In this document: one piece after another, positions 1-5,772 of the stretch | Layout: each line of letters starts with the position of its first letter | Numbering within the stretch: the stretch's first letter is position 1 | Origin: Pseudomonadota bacterium | GTDB lineage: Bacteria; Pseudomonadota; Alphaproteobacteria; JAAXGF01 | Assembly: GCA_022563655.1 (NCBI GenBank) | Contig: JADFMW010000119.1 | Coordinates: forward strand, 1 to 8,391 | Length of the DNA stretch: 8,391 bases | Direction of reading: 5' to 3' | Made by a program: the position numbers and the translations under genes | The notes under the pieces: model-generated | Databases searched by the model: none | What the model saw: the letters and a program-made list of their open reading frames with translations, nothing else | What the model was told of the DNA's origin: nothing

Positions 1-36
1 TGGCTGATTCTACTCAACTCTTTTTCAAACGGGCCC

Positions 37-246
37 TTAGAGCAGGCCTTCGCGCTGGGCGCGCTTGCGCGCGAGCTTGCGGGCCCGCCGGACGGCCTCG
101 GCGGCCTCTCTCACGCGGCGCTCCGAGGGCTTCTCGTAAGCCCGGCGCATCTTCAACTCACGAAAAATGCCCTCGCGCTGCATCTTCTTCTTGAGAGCGC
201 GCAGGGCTTGATCGATGTTGTTGTCTCGAACGAGAACCTGTACCAA
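37..246 (-). CDS. rpsU: 30S ribosomal protein S21
   Basis: Small basic ribosomal protein of 69 residues. It belongs to the small-subunit platform, where S21 helps mRNA engagement during initiation. The N-terminus (VQVLVRDNNIDQALRALKKK) and the segment QREGIFRELKMRRAYEKPSE are classic S21, followed by an Arg/Lys/Ala-rich helical tail (RRARKLARKRAQREG). The length fits the alphaproteobacterial form. The start codon is TTG at 246-244: the codon just upstream is an in-frame TAG, so no longer start exists, and a GAGGTG Shine-Dalgarno (complement of 251-256) lies at good spacing. It is transcribed away from the deformylase gene, and the two share a 98-bp intergenic region. No clear hairpin terminator is visible in the 36 bases after its stop. 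Confidence 0.96.
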   Translation of the reverse strand: MVQVLVRDNNIDQALRALKKKMQREGIFRELKMRRAYEKPSERRVREAAEAVRRARKLARKRAQREGLL

Positions 247-250
247 CTAA

Positions 251-256
251 CACCTC
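251..256 (-). promoter_or_regulatory. Ribosome binding site of rpsU, deciding a TTG start
   Basis: Read on the minus strand this is GAGGTG, followed by TTAG and the TTG start codon. An in-frame TAG directly precedes the TTG, so this site fixes the start of rpsU at TTG. Confidence 0.7.
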
Positions 257-273
257 ACCGGCTGGGGGCCGCT

Positions 274-302
274 TGCATACCACAGGCGCGGGGGCTTGTG
301 AA
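274..302 (-). promoter_or_regulatory. Candidate sigma-70 promoter of rpsU
   Basis: On the minus strand TTCACA (297-302; five of six match TTGACA) is followed by exactly 17 bases and then TATGCA (274-279; three of six match TATAAT). Transcription would start near 267, about 20 bases before the TTG codon and just ahead of the Shine-Dalgarno. The position is sensible, but the -10 box is weak. Confidence 0.35.
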
Positions 303-344
303 GGCTCCGTTGAGCCCCGCTGGTTGGGAGACCGTGGTGGGCGC

Positions 345-899
345 ATGGCTATCCTGAAGATCGCGCTTATGGGCCACCCGGCGCTGCGCCGGCGCGCCGA
401 CGAGGTGCCCGACCCGACCGCGCCCGAGGTCAAGGCGCTGGTTGTCGATCTGATCGAGACCATGGTCGACGCCGACGGCCTGGGGCTCGCGGCGCCGCAA
501 GTGCATGTGAGCAGGCGCGTGGTCGTCTTCCACACGCCGAGCGAGGAAGAAGAGGATTCCGAGGAACACGGCGCCGGCCTGACGGTGCTCGTCAACCCGG
601 TGGTCGAGCCGCTCGACGGCGAGCGCGATGACGGCTGGGAGGGATGCCTGTCGGTTCCCGGGCTGCGCGGCCTGGTGCCGCGCTTCAAGCGGGTGCGCTA
701 CCGCGGGGTCACGCCCGCCGGCGAGGTCGTCGAGCGCATCGCGGAAGGGATGCACGCGCGCGTCGTCCAGCACGAGTGCGATCACCTCGACGGCATCCTC
801 TACCCCATGCGCATGACCGATATGGCGACGCTGATCTTCGAATCCGAGTTCCGCCATCTCGATCAGGCCGCGGCTCAGCGGGCGAGGCGCCCGGTATGA
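345..899 (+). CDS. def: Peptide deformylase
   Basis: Metal-dependent hydrolase of 184 residues that removes the N-formyl group from nascent proteins at the ribosome. All three family motifs are intact: GLGLAAPQ (45-52), EGCLS (99-103, with metal ligand Cys101) and HECDH (143-147, HExxH form, two His ligands and catalytic Glu144), so it should be active. ATG at 345 is chosen because MAILKIALMGHP is a normal deformylase N-terminus; the open frame extends back to 273 but that part is not family-like. The ribosome binding site is weak (GGGAG at 326-330, or GGTGGG at 336-341). An acidic insert, SEEEEDSEEH (66-75), precedes the central strands. Its stop overlaps the COQ9 start as ATGA. No fmt gene, the usual def partner, is adjacent, so this may be a second deformylase copy; that is an inference. 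Confidence 0.94.
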   Translation: MAILKIALMGHPALRRRADEVPDPTAPEVKALVVDLIETMVDADGLGLAAPQVHVSRRVVVFHTPSEEEEDSEEHGAGLTVLVNPVVEPLDGERDDGWEGCLSVPGLRGLVPRFKRVRYRGVTPAGEVVERIAEGMHARVVQHECDHLDGILYPMRMTDMATLIFESEFRHLDQAAAQRARRPV

Positions 900-1531
900 A
901 CGAGGTCCGCCGCAAGGTTGTCGACGCCACCCTGAGGCGCGTCCCGTTCGAGGGCTGGACCGACCGCGCGCTCAGCGCCGGCGCGCGCGACGCCGGCGTC
1001 GAGTTGAGCGCCGCGCGGCGCGCCTTTCCGCGCGGCGTCGCCGATATCCTGGCGTGGTGGAGCGCCGACAGCGACCGTCGCATGCTCGCCGATCTCGAGC
1101 GCCGCGACCTCGCCGCGATGCGGGTGCGCGAGCGCATCACCGCGGCCGTGCGCGTGCGCCTCGAGCTCAACCGCGAGCATCGAGAGGCGGTCCGCCTCGC
1201 CTTGAGCCGGGCGGCGCTGCCGCACCACGCGCCCGAGGCGACGCGCGGGGCGTGGCGCACCGTCGACGCCATGTGGCGCGCCGCCGGCGACACCGCGACC
1301 GACTTCAACTTCTACACCAAGCGGGCGCTGCTCTGCGGCGTTTACGCCTCGACGCTGTTGTACTGGCTCGATGATGGCTCCGAGGACTTCTCCGCCACCT
1401 GGGCGTTCCTCGACCGGCGCATTGCCGACGTGATGCGGGTGCCCAAGGTGCTCGGGACCCTGCGCAAATGCATGCCCGACCCCGAACGCGCCTTTCGCGC
1501 CTTCCGCTCAAGCCGGGCTCCGCGGGGCTAA
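896..1531 (+). CDS. COQ9 family ubiquinone biosynthesis protein
   Basis: A 211-residue protein of the COQ9 family, the lipid-binding accessory factor which in eukaryotes presents ubiquinone precursors to the COQ7 hydroxylase. The diagnostic C-terminal block is clear: TDFNFYTKRALLCGVYASTL (135-154), then YWLDDGSED (156-164) and TWAFLDRRIADVMR (168-181). The N-terminal part (VPFEGWTDRALSAGARDAGV, 16-35) resembles the TetR-like helical fold known for COQ9, including the FEGWT start of the first helices. The start codon is ATG at 896, overlapping the deformylase stop. GAGG at 884-887 with an 8-base spacer provides a good ribosome binding site inside the upstream gene. The stop codon TAA lies in the first unit of a short tandem repeat. 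COQ9 next to rpsU is familiar from alphaproteobacteria; the deformylase between them is the odd element. Confidence 0.92.
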   Translation: MNEVRRKVVDATLRRVPFEGWTDRALSAGARDAGVELSAARRAFPRGVADILAWWSADSDRRMLADLERRDLAAMRVRERITAAVRVRLELNREHREAVRLALSRAALPHHAPEATRGAWRTVDAMWRAAGDTATDFNFYTKRALLCGVYASTLLYWLDDGSEDFSATWAFLDRRIADVMRVPKVLGTLRKCMPDPERAFRAFRSSRAPRG

Positions 1532-1576
1532 AATATTTGGGTGAAAATATTTGGGTGCAGAAATATCTGGGTGCAG
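1530..1576. repeat. AT-rich short tandem repeat, three units
   Basis: Three near-identical units follow one another: AAAATATTTGGGTG (1530-1543), AAAATATTTGGGTGCAG (1544-1560) and AAATATCTGGGTGCAG (1561-1576). The first overlaps the COQ9 stop codon. The composition is strikingly AT-rich against the GC-rich surroundings. It runs directly into the inverted repeat that starts at 1576. Confidence 0.75.
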
Positions 1577-1620
1577 TATATAGTTTTGGTCGGCGTCCGA
1601 GATAACCAAAAACTATATAC
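1576..1620. repeat. Inverted repeat, possible hairpin or mobile-element remnant
   Basis: The left arm GTATATAGTTTTGGT (1576-1590) pairs with the right arm ACCAAAAACTATATAC (1605-1620), giving a stem of about 15 bp with a single bulged base and a 14-base loop. A GTCCCC plus seven-T run follows (1621-1633). It sits between convergent gene ends (COQ9 and the TPR gene), so it may act as a transcription terminator. The AT-rich stem and the neighbouring repeats look more like a REP/MITE-type remnant. Confidence 0.6.
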
Positions 1621-1660
1621 GTCCCCTTTTTTTCGGCGCTCGCGGGTGGTCCCCGTGATC

Positions 1661-1691
1661 TAACCCGCATTTCTCACCAGGATGCGGGCTA
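1661..1691. repeat. Palindrome with 7-bp perfect core stem
   Basis: CCCGCAT (1664-1670) and ATGCGGG (1682-1688) form a perfect 7-bp stem around an 11-base loop. Two more pairs outside a single mismatch extend the palindrome to TAACCCGCAT / ATGCGGGCTA. It lies 48 bases beyond the TPR gene stop and could terminate that transcript, though no T-run follows on the minus strand within a few bases. Confidence 0.5.
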
Positions 1692-1738
1692 GGGCGTCGT
1701 CGCCTCGCCCATCGCCGGCGGCGGGGGAACTCCCGGCG

Positions 1739-3079
1739 CTACGGGTTGTCCCTGAGATGCTTGGCGCGGATGGCCTTGGCGCGCTTATCCATCTTCGCTG
1801 CCTCGGCGCTGCGTCCGATCTGCCGCAGCAGGGCGGCGTAGTCCTCCAAGCTGGCGCCGACGCTGGGGTGATCCAGCCCGAGGGAGTCCTCGCGGATCGC
1901 CAGCGCCCACACGAAATTCGTTTCGGCTTCTTCGTAACGGCCCTGAACCTGGTAAAGAATCGCCAGGTTGTTGAGGCTGTTGGCCAGGTCCGGGTGCTGC
2001 GGCCCCAGGGTATTCTCTATGATCTCCAGCGCCCGCTTGTAGAAGGACTCGGCCTTGGCGGAATCGCCGCGAGCGTCGTAGATGAGCGCCAGGTTGTTGA
2101 GGCTCAGGGCGACGCGTGGGTGCTCGGGGCCAAAGACCCTCTCGTAGATCGCCAACGCGCGGGCGAAGAGCGGCTCGGCCACGTCGGAGCGGCCCCGGGT
2201 GCGGTGCATCTCCGCCAGGTTGTTGAGGCCGGTGGCCACGTCCGCGTGGTCCGTCCCCAGCGCCTTCTCCTTGATCGAGAGCGCGCGCTTGTAGAGCGTC
2301 TCGGCTTCGTCGTAGCGGCGCTGGTCGTGGTAGAGCCGCGCGAGGTTGGTGAGGCTCGCGGCCAAGCGGTGATGCTCGGGGCCGAGCACACGCTCGAGGA
2401 TCGCCAGCGCGCGCATGTAGAGCTGCTCGGCGCCGGCGTAATTGCCTTGGTCGTGGTAAAGCCCCGCCAGGTTGTTGAGGCTGGCGGCCAATTGTGGATT
2501 GTCGCGGCCGGGCTCACGCTCGAGGATCGCCAGGGCGCGCTTGTAGAGCCGCTCGGCCTCGCCGTAACGGCCTTGATCCTGGCGGAACCCCGCCAGGTTA
2601 TTCAAGCCCACGGCCACTTGCGGGTGGTTCGGCCCCAAGGCCTTCTCGAAGGTCGCAACCGAGCGCTCGAAAAGCGGCTCTGCCTCGGCGTACCAGCCCT
2701 GGGCGTGGTAGAGCAGGGCGAGGTTGTGAAGGCTCTCGGCCACGGCGGGATCATCCGGGCCCAGCGTGTCCTCCCGTATCGCCAGCGCGTGCCGATGGTG
2801 CAGCCAAGCCTTGGCGTAGCGGCCCTGGGCGCGGTAAACCTCCGCCAAGCCGTTGAGGGTCAGGGCCAGCCGCAGGTCTTTCGGCGCGAAATCTTGGGCC
2901 GCCTTCAGCGCGGCCACGTACTGCTCCTCGGCCTCGGTGTAGTTGCCTTGCGAGTACGCCTCTGCCGCCGCCTCCCGGCTGCTCTCCCAGAGCTCGTCCT
3001 GGGCGGGGGCGGGCCCCGGCCAGAGGGCCGGACTCACCAGAGCCGCAAGGAGGAACAGCGTGCGAGGGCAAGCCTGCAT
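1739..3079 (-). CDS. Exported tetratricopeptide-repeat protein (kinesin light chain-like TPR)
   Basis: A 446-residue protein. It has a Sec-type signal peptide (MQACPRTLFLLAALVSPALW, likely cut after APA at residue 26, before QDE). The rest consists of about nine consecutive 42-residue TPR units of the kinesin light chain/TPR_12 type, plus a short final unit. Each unit follows the pattern YxxQGRYxEAExLYxRALAI, then LGPxHPxVAxSLNNLAxL. The likely role is a periplasmic protein-interaction scaffold; no catalytic domain is visible and the partner is unknown. The start is ATG at 3079 because the signal peptide begins there. A longer frame to 3121 adds 14 mostly basic residues and cannot be excluded. 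It lies 53 bp downstream of purE on the same strand, so co-transcription is possible. The 42-residue repeats are visible in DNA as an exact 126-bp period. Confidence 0.88.
   Translation of the reverse strand: MQACPRTLFLLAALVSPALWPGPAPAQDELWESSREAAAEAYSQGNYTEAEEQYVAALKAAQDFAPKDLRLALTLNGLAEVYRAQGRYAKAWLHHRHALAIREDTLGPDDPAVAESLHNLALLYHAQGWYAEAEPLFERSVATFEKALGPNHPQVAVGLNNLAGFRQDQGRYGEAERLYKRALAILEREPGRDNPQLAASLNNLAGLYHDQGNYAGAEQLYMRALAILERVLGPEHHRLAASLTNLARLYHDQRRYDEAETLYKRALSIKEKALGTDHADVATGLNNLAEMHRTRGRSDVAEPLFARALAIYERVFGPEHPRVALSLNNLALIYDARGDSAKAESFYKRALEIIENTLGPQHPDLANSLNNLAILYQVQGRYEEAETNFVWALAIREDSLGLDHPSVGASLEDYAALLRQIGRSAEAAKMDKRAKAIRAKHLRDNP
1965..2862. repeat. 126-bp coding repeat register inside the TPR gene
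   Basis: The motif AGGTTGTTGAGG and close variants recurs starting at 1965, 2091, 2217, 2343, 2469, 2595, 2721 and 2847, spaced exactly 126 bases with no insertions or deletions. On the coding strand this is the conserved SLNNLA helix of each TPR unit. It reflects protein repeat expansion, not a separate DNA element. Confidence 0.85.
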
Positions 3080-3132
3080 GGCGTGTTCCACTCTACCTTG
3101 ACGGCGCCGCCGACCGGACACGCCGGGCGGCT

Positions 3133-3621
3133 TCAGCCGGTGGGGGTCTCGGGCACCGAGGCGGTCTGTTTTTCGCGCCAGCGGTCGAGCGCCGCCGCCA
3201 CGTCACCGTCGCCGAGCGCGACGATCGCGACCGCGAAAAGCGCCGCGTTGATCGCCCCGGCCTTGCCGATGGCGAGCGTCGCGACCGGGATGCCGGCCGG
3301 CATCTGGACCATCGAAAGCAGCGCATCCATGCCCTCGAGCGCCCAGCCGTGCATCGGCACGCCGAGCACCGGCAAAGGGGTGAGCGCGGCCAGCGCCCCG
3401 GGCAGAGCGGCCGCGCCGCCGGCGGCGGCGATAATGACCTTGAGCCCCCGCGCGCGGGCGTGCTCGGCAAATTCCACTGTTCGCCGCGGCGTGCGATGGG
3501 CCGAAATGATACGGACCTCGTGGGCGATGCCGAGCCCGTCGAGGGTGTCGACGGCGTGGCGCATCGTCTCCCAGTCCGACTGGCTTCCCATGACGATCAC
3601 GACGGCGGGATTTTCGGCCAT
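3133..3621 (-). CDS. purE: N5-carboxyaminoimidazole ribonucleotide mutase
   Basis: A 162-residue enzyme of de novo purine synthesis. The class I form converts N5-carboxyaminoimidazole ribonucleotide to 4-carboxy-5-aminoimidazole ribonucleotide in the cytoplasm. Visible signatures are VIVMGSQSDWETM near the N-terminus (the GSxSD phosphate-binding motif), ISAHRTP with the catalytic His, and the glycine-rich AAAGGAAALPG followed by PVLGVPM. ATG at 3621 gives the usual family length and has a purine-rich GAGAGGGGGA ribosome binding site upstream (complement of 3631-3640). A longer frame from a TTG at 3642 would place the start upstream of that site and is less likely. The class I enzyme normally works after PurK, which makes its substrate and is usually encoded just downstream. 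Here the downstream gene is the TPR protein and no purK is in the window. Confidence 0.95.
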   Translation of the reverse strand: MAENPAVVIVMGSQSDWETMRHAVDTLDGLGIAHEVRIISAHRTPRRTVEFAEHARARGLKVIIAAAGGAAALPGALAALTPLPVLGVPMHGWALEGMDALLSMVQMPAGIPVATLAIGKAGAINAALFAVAIVALGDGDVAAALDRWREKQTASVPETPTG

Positions 3622-3825
3622 GTCAGCTTGTCCCCCTCTCAATCTTAATCTGGTGTCATTAATATCAACTATGTCACACTAACCGTGTAGATTATTTCGT
3701 CGCCCGAGGTAGCCGGCGCGGGGCCGCGGCGGTAAGGTTTTGTTAACAGTTTCGGCTTTACCATAGGCGGTTGCGGACGCTGCCGGGGGTTGCGGACGAC
3801 AGGGATGGCCTAGCGAGGCAACGTC
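3622..3825. other. Divergent intergenic region, purE / GGDEF gene
   Basis: No gene is supported in these 204 bases. They must carry the promoters of both purE and the GGDEF gene. An AT-rich block at about 3640-3700, including TGGTGTCATTAATATCAACT and ATGTCACAC, stands out from the GC-rich context and is the likeliest regulatory part. I could not fix a convincing -35/-10 pair for either gene. GAGG at 3815-3818 is a suitable ribosome binding site for the GGDEF start at 3826. Confidence 0.5.
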
Positions 3826-4554
3826 ATGAACATCGATCAAGCGAGGCCGCTCGGGGCCGCCGGCGCGGTAAGCCGACTCTCGGCCGCCAGGGCGCGGCGC
3901 GGCACCTCGTCCGCACCGGCGCGCACGGTGTTGGACATCACCACCATCATGGGGGTACCCGAAGCCGATCTCACGCCCAAGGTGCACACCGCCATCATGG
4001 CGCTGATCGAGGAGGTCGAGAAGCTGCGCCAGGAGCTGAGAACCAGCCGGTCGCGGCTCGAACATCTCGAGATCCTCGCCGACCAGGACACGCTGGCCCC
4101 GGTCGCCAACCGCCGCGCCTTCGTCCGCGAGATGTCGCGCATCATGTCGTTCTCGCAACGCTACGGCTCGCCCAGCGGCATGCTCTACTTCGACCTCAAC
4201 GGCATGAAGGCGATCAACGACACGTTTGGCCACACCGCGGGCGACCAGGCGCTCCTCAAGGTCGCGCACGCGTTGCTTGAGAACGTGCGCGAATCGGACT
4301 TGGTGGGACGGCTCGGGGGCGACGAGTTCGGCGTCCTGCTGGCCCAGGCCGACGAGGAGACCGCGAACGAGAAGGCGGCCATTCTCGCCCAGGCGATCTC
4401 CGAGACGCCGCTGATCTGGGAGGGCGCCGAGATCTGGCTCAGCGTCGCCTATGGCATCTATTGCTTCAAGCCGGGCGAAGATGTCGGCACGGCGCTCGCC
4501 AACGCCGATAAGGCGATGTACGCCCATAAGCAGCGGAGCAGGGTCGCGGCCTGA
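3826..4554 (+). CDS. GGDEF-domain protein, probable diguanylate cyclase
   Basis: A 242-residue cytoplasmic protein likely to make cyclic di-GMP from two GTP. A low-complexity N-terminus (1-33) is followed by a conserved-looking segment, TVLDITTIMGVPEADLTPKV (34-53). Next comes a probable helical coiled-coil linker (about 55-85, IEEVEKLRQELRTSRSRLEH), then a GGDEF domain from about residue 86 to 238. Active-site features are intact: FDLNGMKAINDTFGH (122-136) and GGDEF (164-168). RESD (155-158), five residues before GGDEF, matches the RxxD inhibitory I-site, suggesting product feedback. The usual DxLTGLxNRR entry motif is altered to DTLAPVANRR (88-97). No transmembrane segment or recognised sensor domain is visible. 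It is divergent from purE and convergent with the DUF465 gene 3 bp away. Cyclase activity is inferred from the motifs. Confidence 0.9.
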   Translation: MNIDQARPLGAAGAVSRLSAARARRGTSSAPARTVLDITTIMGVPEADLTPKVHTAIMALIEEVEKLRQELRTSRSRLEHLEILADQDTLAPVANRRAFVREMSRIMSFSQRYGSPSGMLYFDLNGMKAINDTFGHTAGDQALLKVAHALLENVRESDLVGRLGGDEFGVLLAQADEETANEKAAILAQAISETPLIWEGAEIWLSVAYGIYCFKPGEDVGTALANADKAMYAHKQRSRVAA

Positions 4555-4557
4555 CGC

Positions 4558-4758
4558 CTAAGCGATGATATCGGGCACCAGCGCGCTTTGCAACCGCGCG
4601 ATCTCGTCCTTGAGCTGCAGTTTGCGCTTTTTCAGACGTTGGATTTCGAGTTGATCGCTCATTGTCTGCGCGGTCAGGCCGGCTATCGTCTTATCCAGCT
4701 TGCGGTGCTCCTCGCGGAGCTTGGCGAGTGTTTGCTTCCTCGGATCTTTTTCGGCCAT
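4558..4758 (-). CDS. YdcH/DUF465 family small protein
   Basis: A 66-residue, highly charged helical protein with the DUF465 pattern: LAKLREEHRKLDKTIAGL near the N-terminus, LEIQRLKKRKLQLKDEIARL in the centre, and a PDIIA C-terminus. The function of this family is not established. The whole protein reads as an antiparallel helical hairpin or coiled coil. ATG at 4758 is preferred because it gives the usual family length and is preceded by AAGGAG, though only 3 bases before the start. A longer form from ATG at 4791 adds 11 residues but lacks a clear ribosome binding site. Its stop is 3 bp from the convergent GGDEF stop. Small DUF465 genes next to purE are, from memory, a familiar alphaproteobacterial arrangement. 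Confidence 0.87.
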   Translation of the reverse strand: MAEKDPRKQTLAKLREEHRKLDKTIAGLTAQTMSDQLEIQRLKKRKLQLKDEIARLQSALVPDIIA

Positions 4759-4944
4759 TGGCTCCTTGGCTTCCCGGGTTGTTGGAACCATAGAGTATCA
4801 GAACTGGCTCTCAAGGGGTAGTCGTGGCCGTGCGAACACGCGAGCGGGCCCGGGGCGGCCGCGACGTCCCGGCACGCGGCCTCGGGGACCGATCGTTGGC
4901 GACATACGGCCGGCCGGCGGCGGAGCGATGGCGCCGCATGGGCC

Positions 4945-5565
4945 CTAGCCTTTGCGGCCGCGGCGCGCGGCGGCGCGCGCGGCGGCGCGCTTGGGAACCG
5001 CCTCGCCCCAGCGCTTGACCACGCCCACGTCGATGTCGAACAGGTCGAGCACGCGGCCGACGGTGTGGTTCACCACGTCGTCGATCGAGGCGGGCAGCGG
5101 GTAAAACGCGGGCACGGGCGGCGCGACGATCGCGCCCAGTTCGGCGAGCGCCACGAGGTTGCGCAGGTGGCCCGCGTGCAGCGGCGTCTCGCGCACCATA
5201 AGCACCAGGCGCCGCCGTTCCTTGAGCACGACGTCGGCGGCCCGGGTGAGCAGGTTGGTCGTGACCCCCGTGGCGATCTCGGACATGCTGCGGATCGAGC
5301 ACGGCGCGACGACCATGCCGAGCGTCTTGAACGAGCCGCTCGAAGGGGCGGCGCCCAGGTCGGTCACGGGGTAGGCCGCGTCGGCCAGCGCGCGCACGTC
5401 GGCCGCGGAGAGATCGGTTTCGTAGGCAAGCGTGATCTCGGCCGATTTGGTTATCACCAAGTGGGTCTCGACGGCGAGCGGGCGCAACAGCTCAAGCAAC
5501 CGCACGCCGTAAACGACGCCCGAGGCCCCGCTCAACCCCACGATCAACCGAGCCGGTGTGGTCAT
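4945..5565 (-). CDS. ubiX: Flavin prenyltransferase UbiX
   Basis: A 206-residue enzyme that attaches a dimethylallyl group to FMN to make prenylated FMN, the cofactor of UbiD-type decarboxylases in ubiquinone synthesis. Family signatures are all present: the N-terminal FMN-binding GLSGASG (10-16), SSGSFKTLGMVVAPCS (75-90) followed by IRSMSEIATG, RRLVLMVRETPLH (118-130, with the conserved Arg and Glu), and the C-terminal FYPLP and VLDLFDID segments. The protein ends in a basic Ala/Arg tail (KRAAARAAARRGRKG, 192-206) encoded by near-repetitive GGCGCGCG DNA, beyond the usual end of the family fold. No ubiD is in the window. The ribosome binding site before ATG at 5565 is weak (GAAAG). The 153 bp between its stop and the DUF465 gene show no gene. 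Confidence 0.95.
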   Translation of the reverse strand: MTTPARLIVGLSGASGVVYGVRLLELLRPLAVETHLVITKSAEITLAYETDLSAADVRALADAAYPVTDLGAAPSSGSFKTLGMVVAPCSIRSMSEIATGVTTNLLTRAADVVLKERRRLVLMVRETPLHAGHLRNLVALAELGAIVAPPVPAFYPLPASIDDVVNHTVGRVLDLFDIDVGVVKRWGEAVPKRAAARAAARRGRKG

Positions 5566-5681
5566 CTTTCGATCAGCGTCTCATGCGCGGTGGCTCGAAC
5601 GGCGCGCGGGCCGCCGACCCGTGCGCCGGGCTTCGCACCTGGAATACAGATGATTTGGCAGTGCGAGACAAGGAAAACCTG

Positions 5682-5765
5682 AAGAAGGGGGCAGCCCCTT
5701 TTTTTTGACGGACGCGCCTGACCCCTTGGGACGCACCTGACCCTTGAAAAAGGGGAGTGCCCCCG
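5682..5765. repeat. REP/MITE-like palindromic element
   Basis: The ends are inverted copies: GGGGGCAGCCCCTTTTTTTT at 5687-5706, and the complement of GGGGGCACTCCCCTTTTT at 5747-5764. Each end is also a small hairpin by itself. Between them lies a direct duplication, GACGCGCCTGACCCCTTG (5711-5728) and GACGCACCTGACCCTTG (5730-5746). Repeats of this style, G/C blocks bounded by A or T runs and containing CCTGACCCC, resemble REP elements mobilised in trans by Y1/RAYT transposases. That assignment is inference. No transposase is in the window. Confidence 0.6.
5747..5763 (-). terminator. Possible rho-independent terminator of hldE
   Basis: Read on the minus strand, GGGG-CACT-CCCC (5763-5752) is followed by five T (5751-5747), starting about 9 bases after the hldE stop codon. 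The stem is only 4 bp, and it is also one arm of the palindromic element, so the terminator role may be incidental. Confidence 0.4.
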
Positions 5766-5772
5766 TTTCGCG

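Larger units (their letters stand above)
5566..5772. other. Intergenic region between hldE and ubiX, no gene
   Basis: The part near ubiX (5566-5680) has no gene or clear signal beyond presumably holding the ubiX promoter. The part near hldE (5682-5765) is filled by a palindromic repeat element, described separately. Confidence 0.6.

Noticed and set aside
1530..1576. Possible CRISPR-like array
   Set aside because: The three units are 14-17 bases and directly adjacent, with no unique spacers and no cas genes.
3642..3668. A TTGATA/TAAGAT pair as a purE promoter
   Set aside because: The spacer is only 15 bases and the implied transcript start, near 3635, would cut into the purE ribosome binding site.
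1682..3682. A 666-codon open frame on the plus strand across the TPR and purE genes
   Set aside because: It is antisense to two clearly recognisable proteins. The frame stays open because of GC-rich codon bias and the 126-bp periodicity, and its translation is a low-complexity Val/Gly/Leu-rich repeat with no family features.
4792..4944. Possible small gene between the DUF465 gene and ubiX
   Set aside because: Open frames here are short, Arg/Gly-rich and overlap neighbours, with no ribosome binding site or family resemblance.
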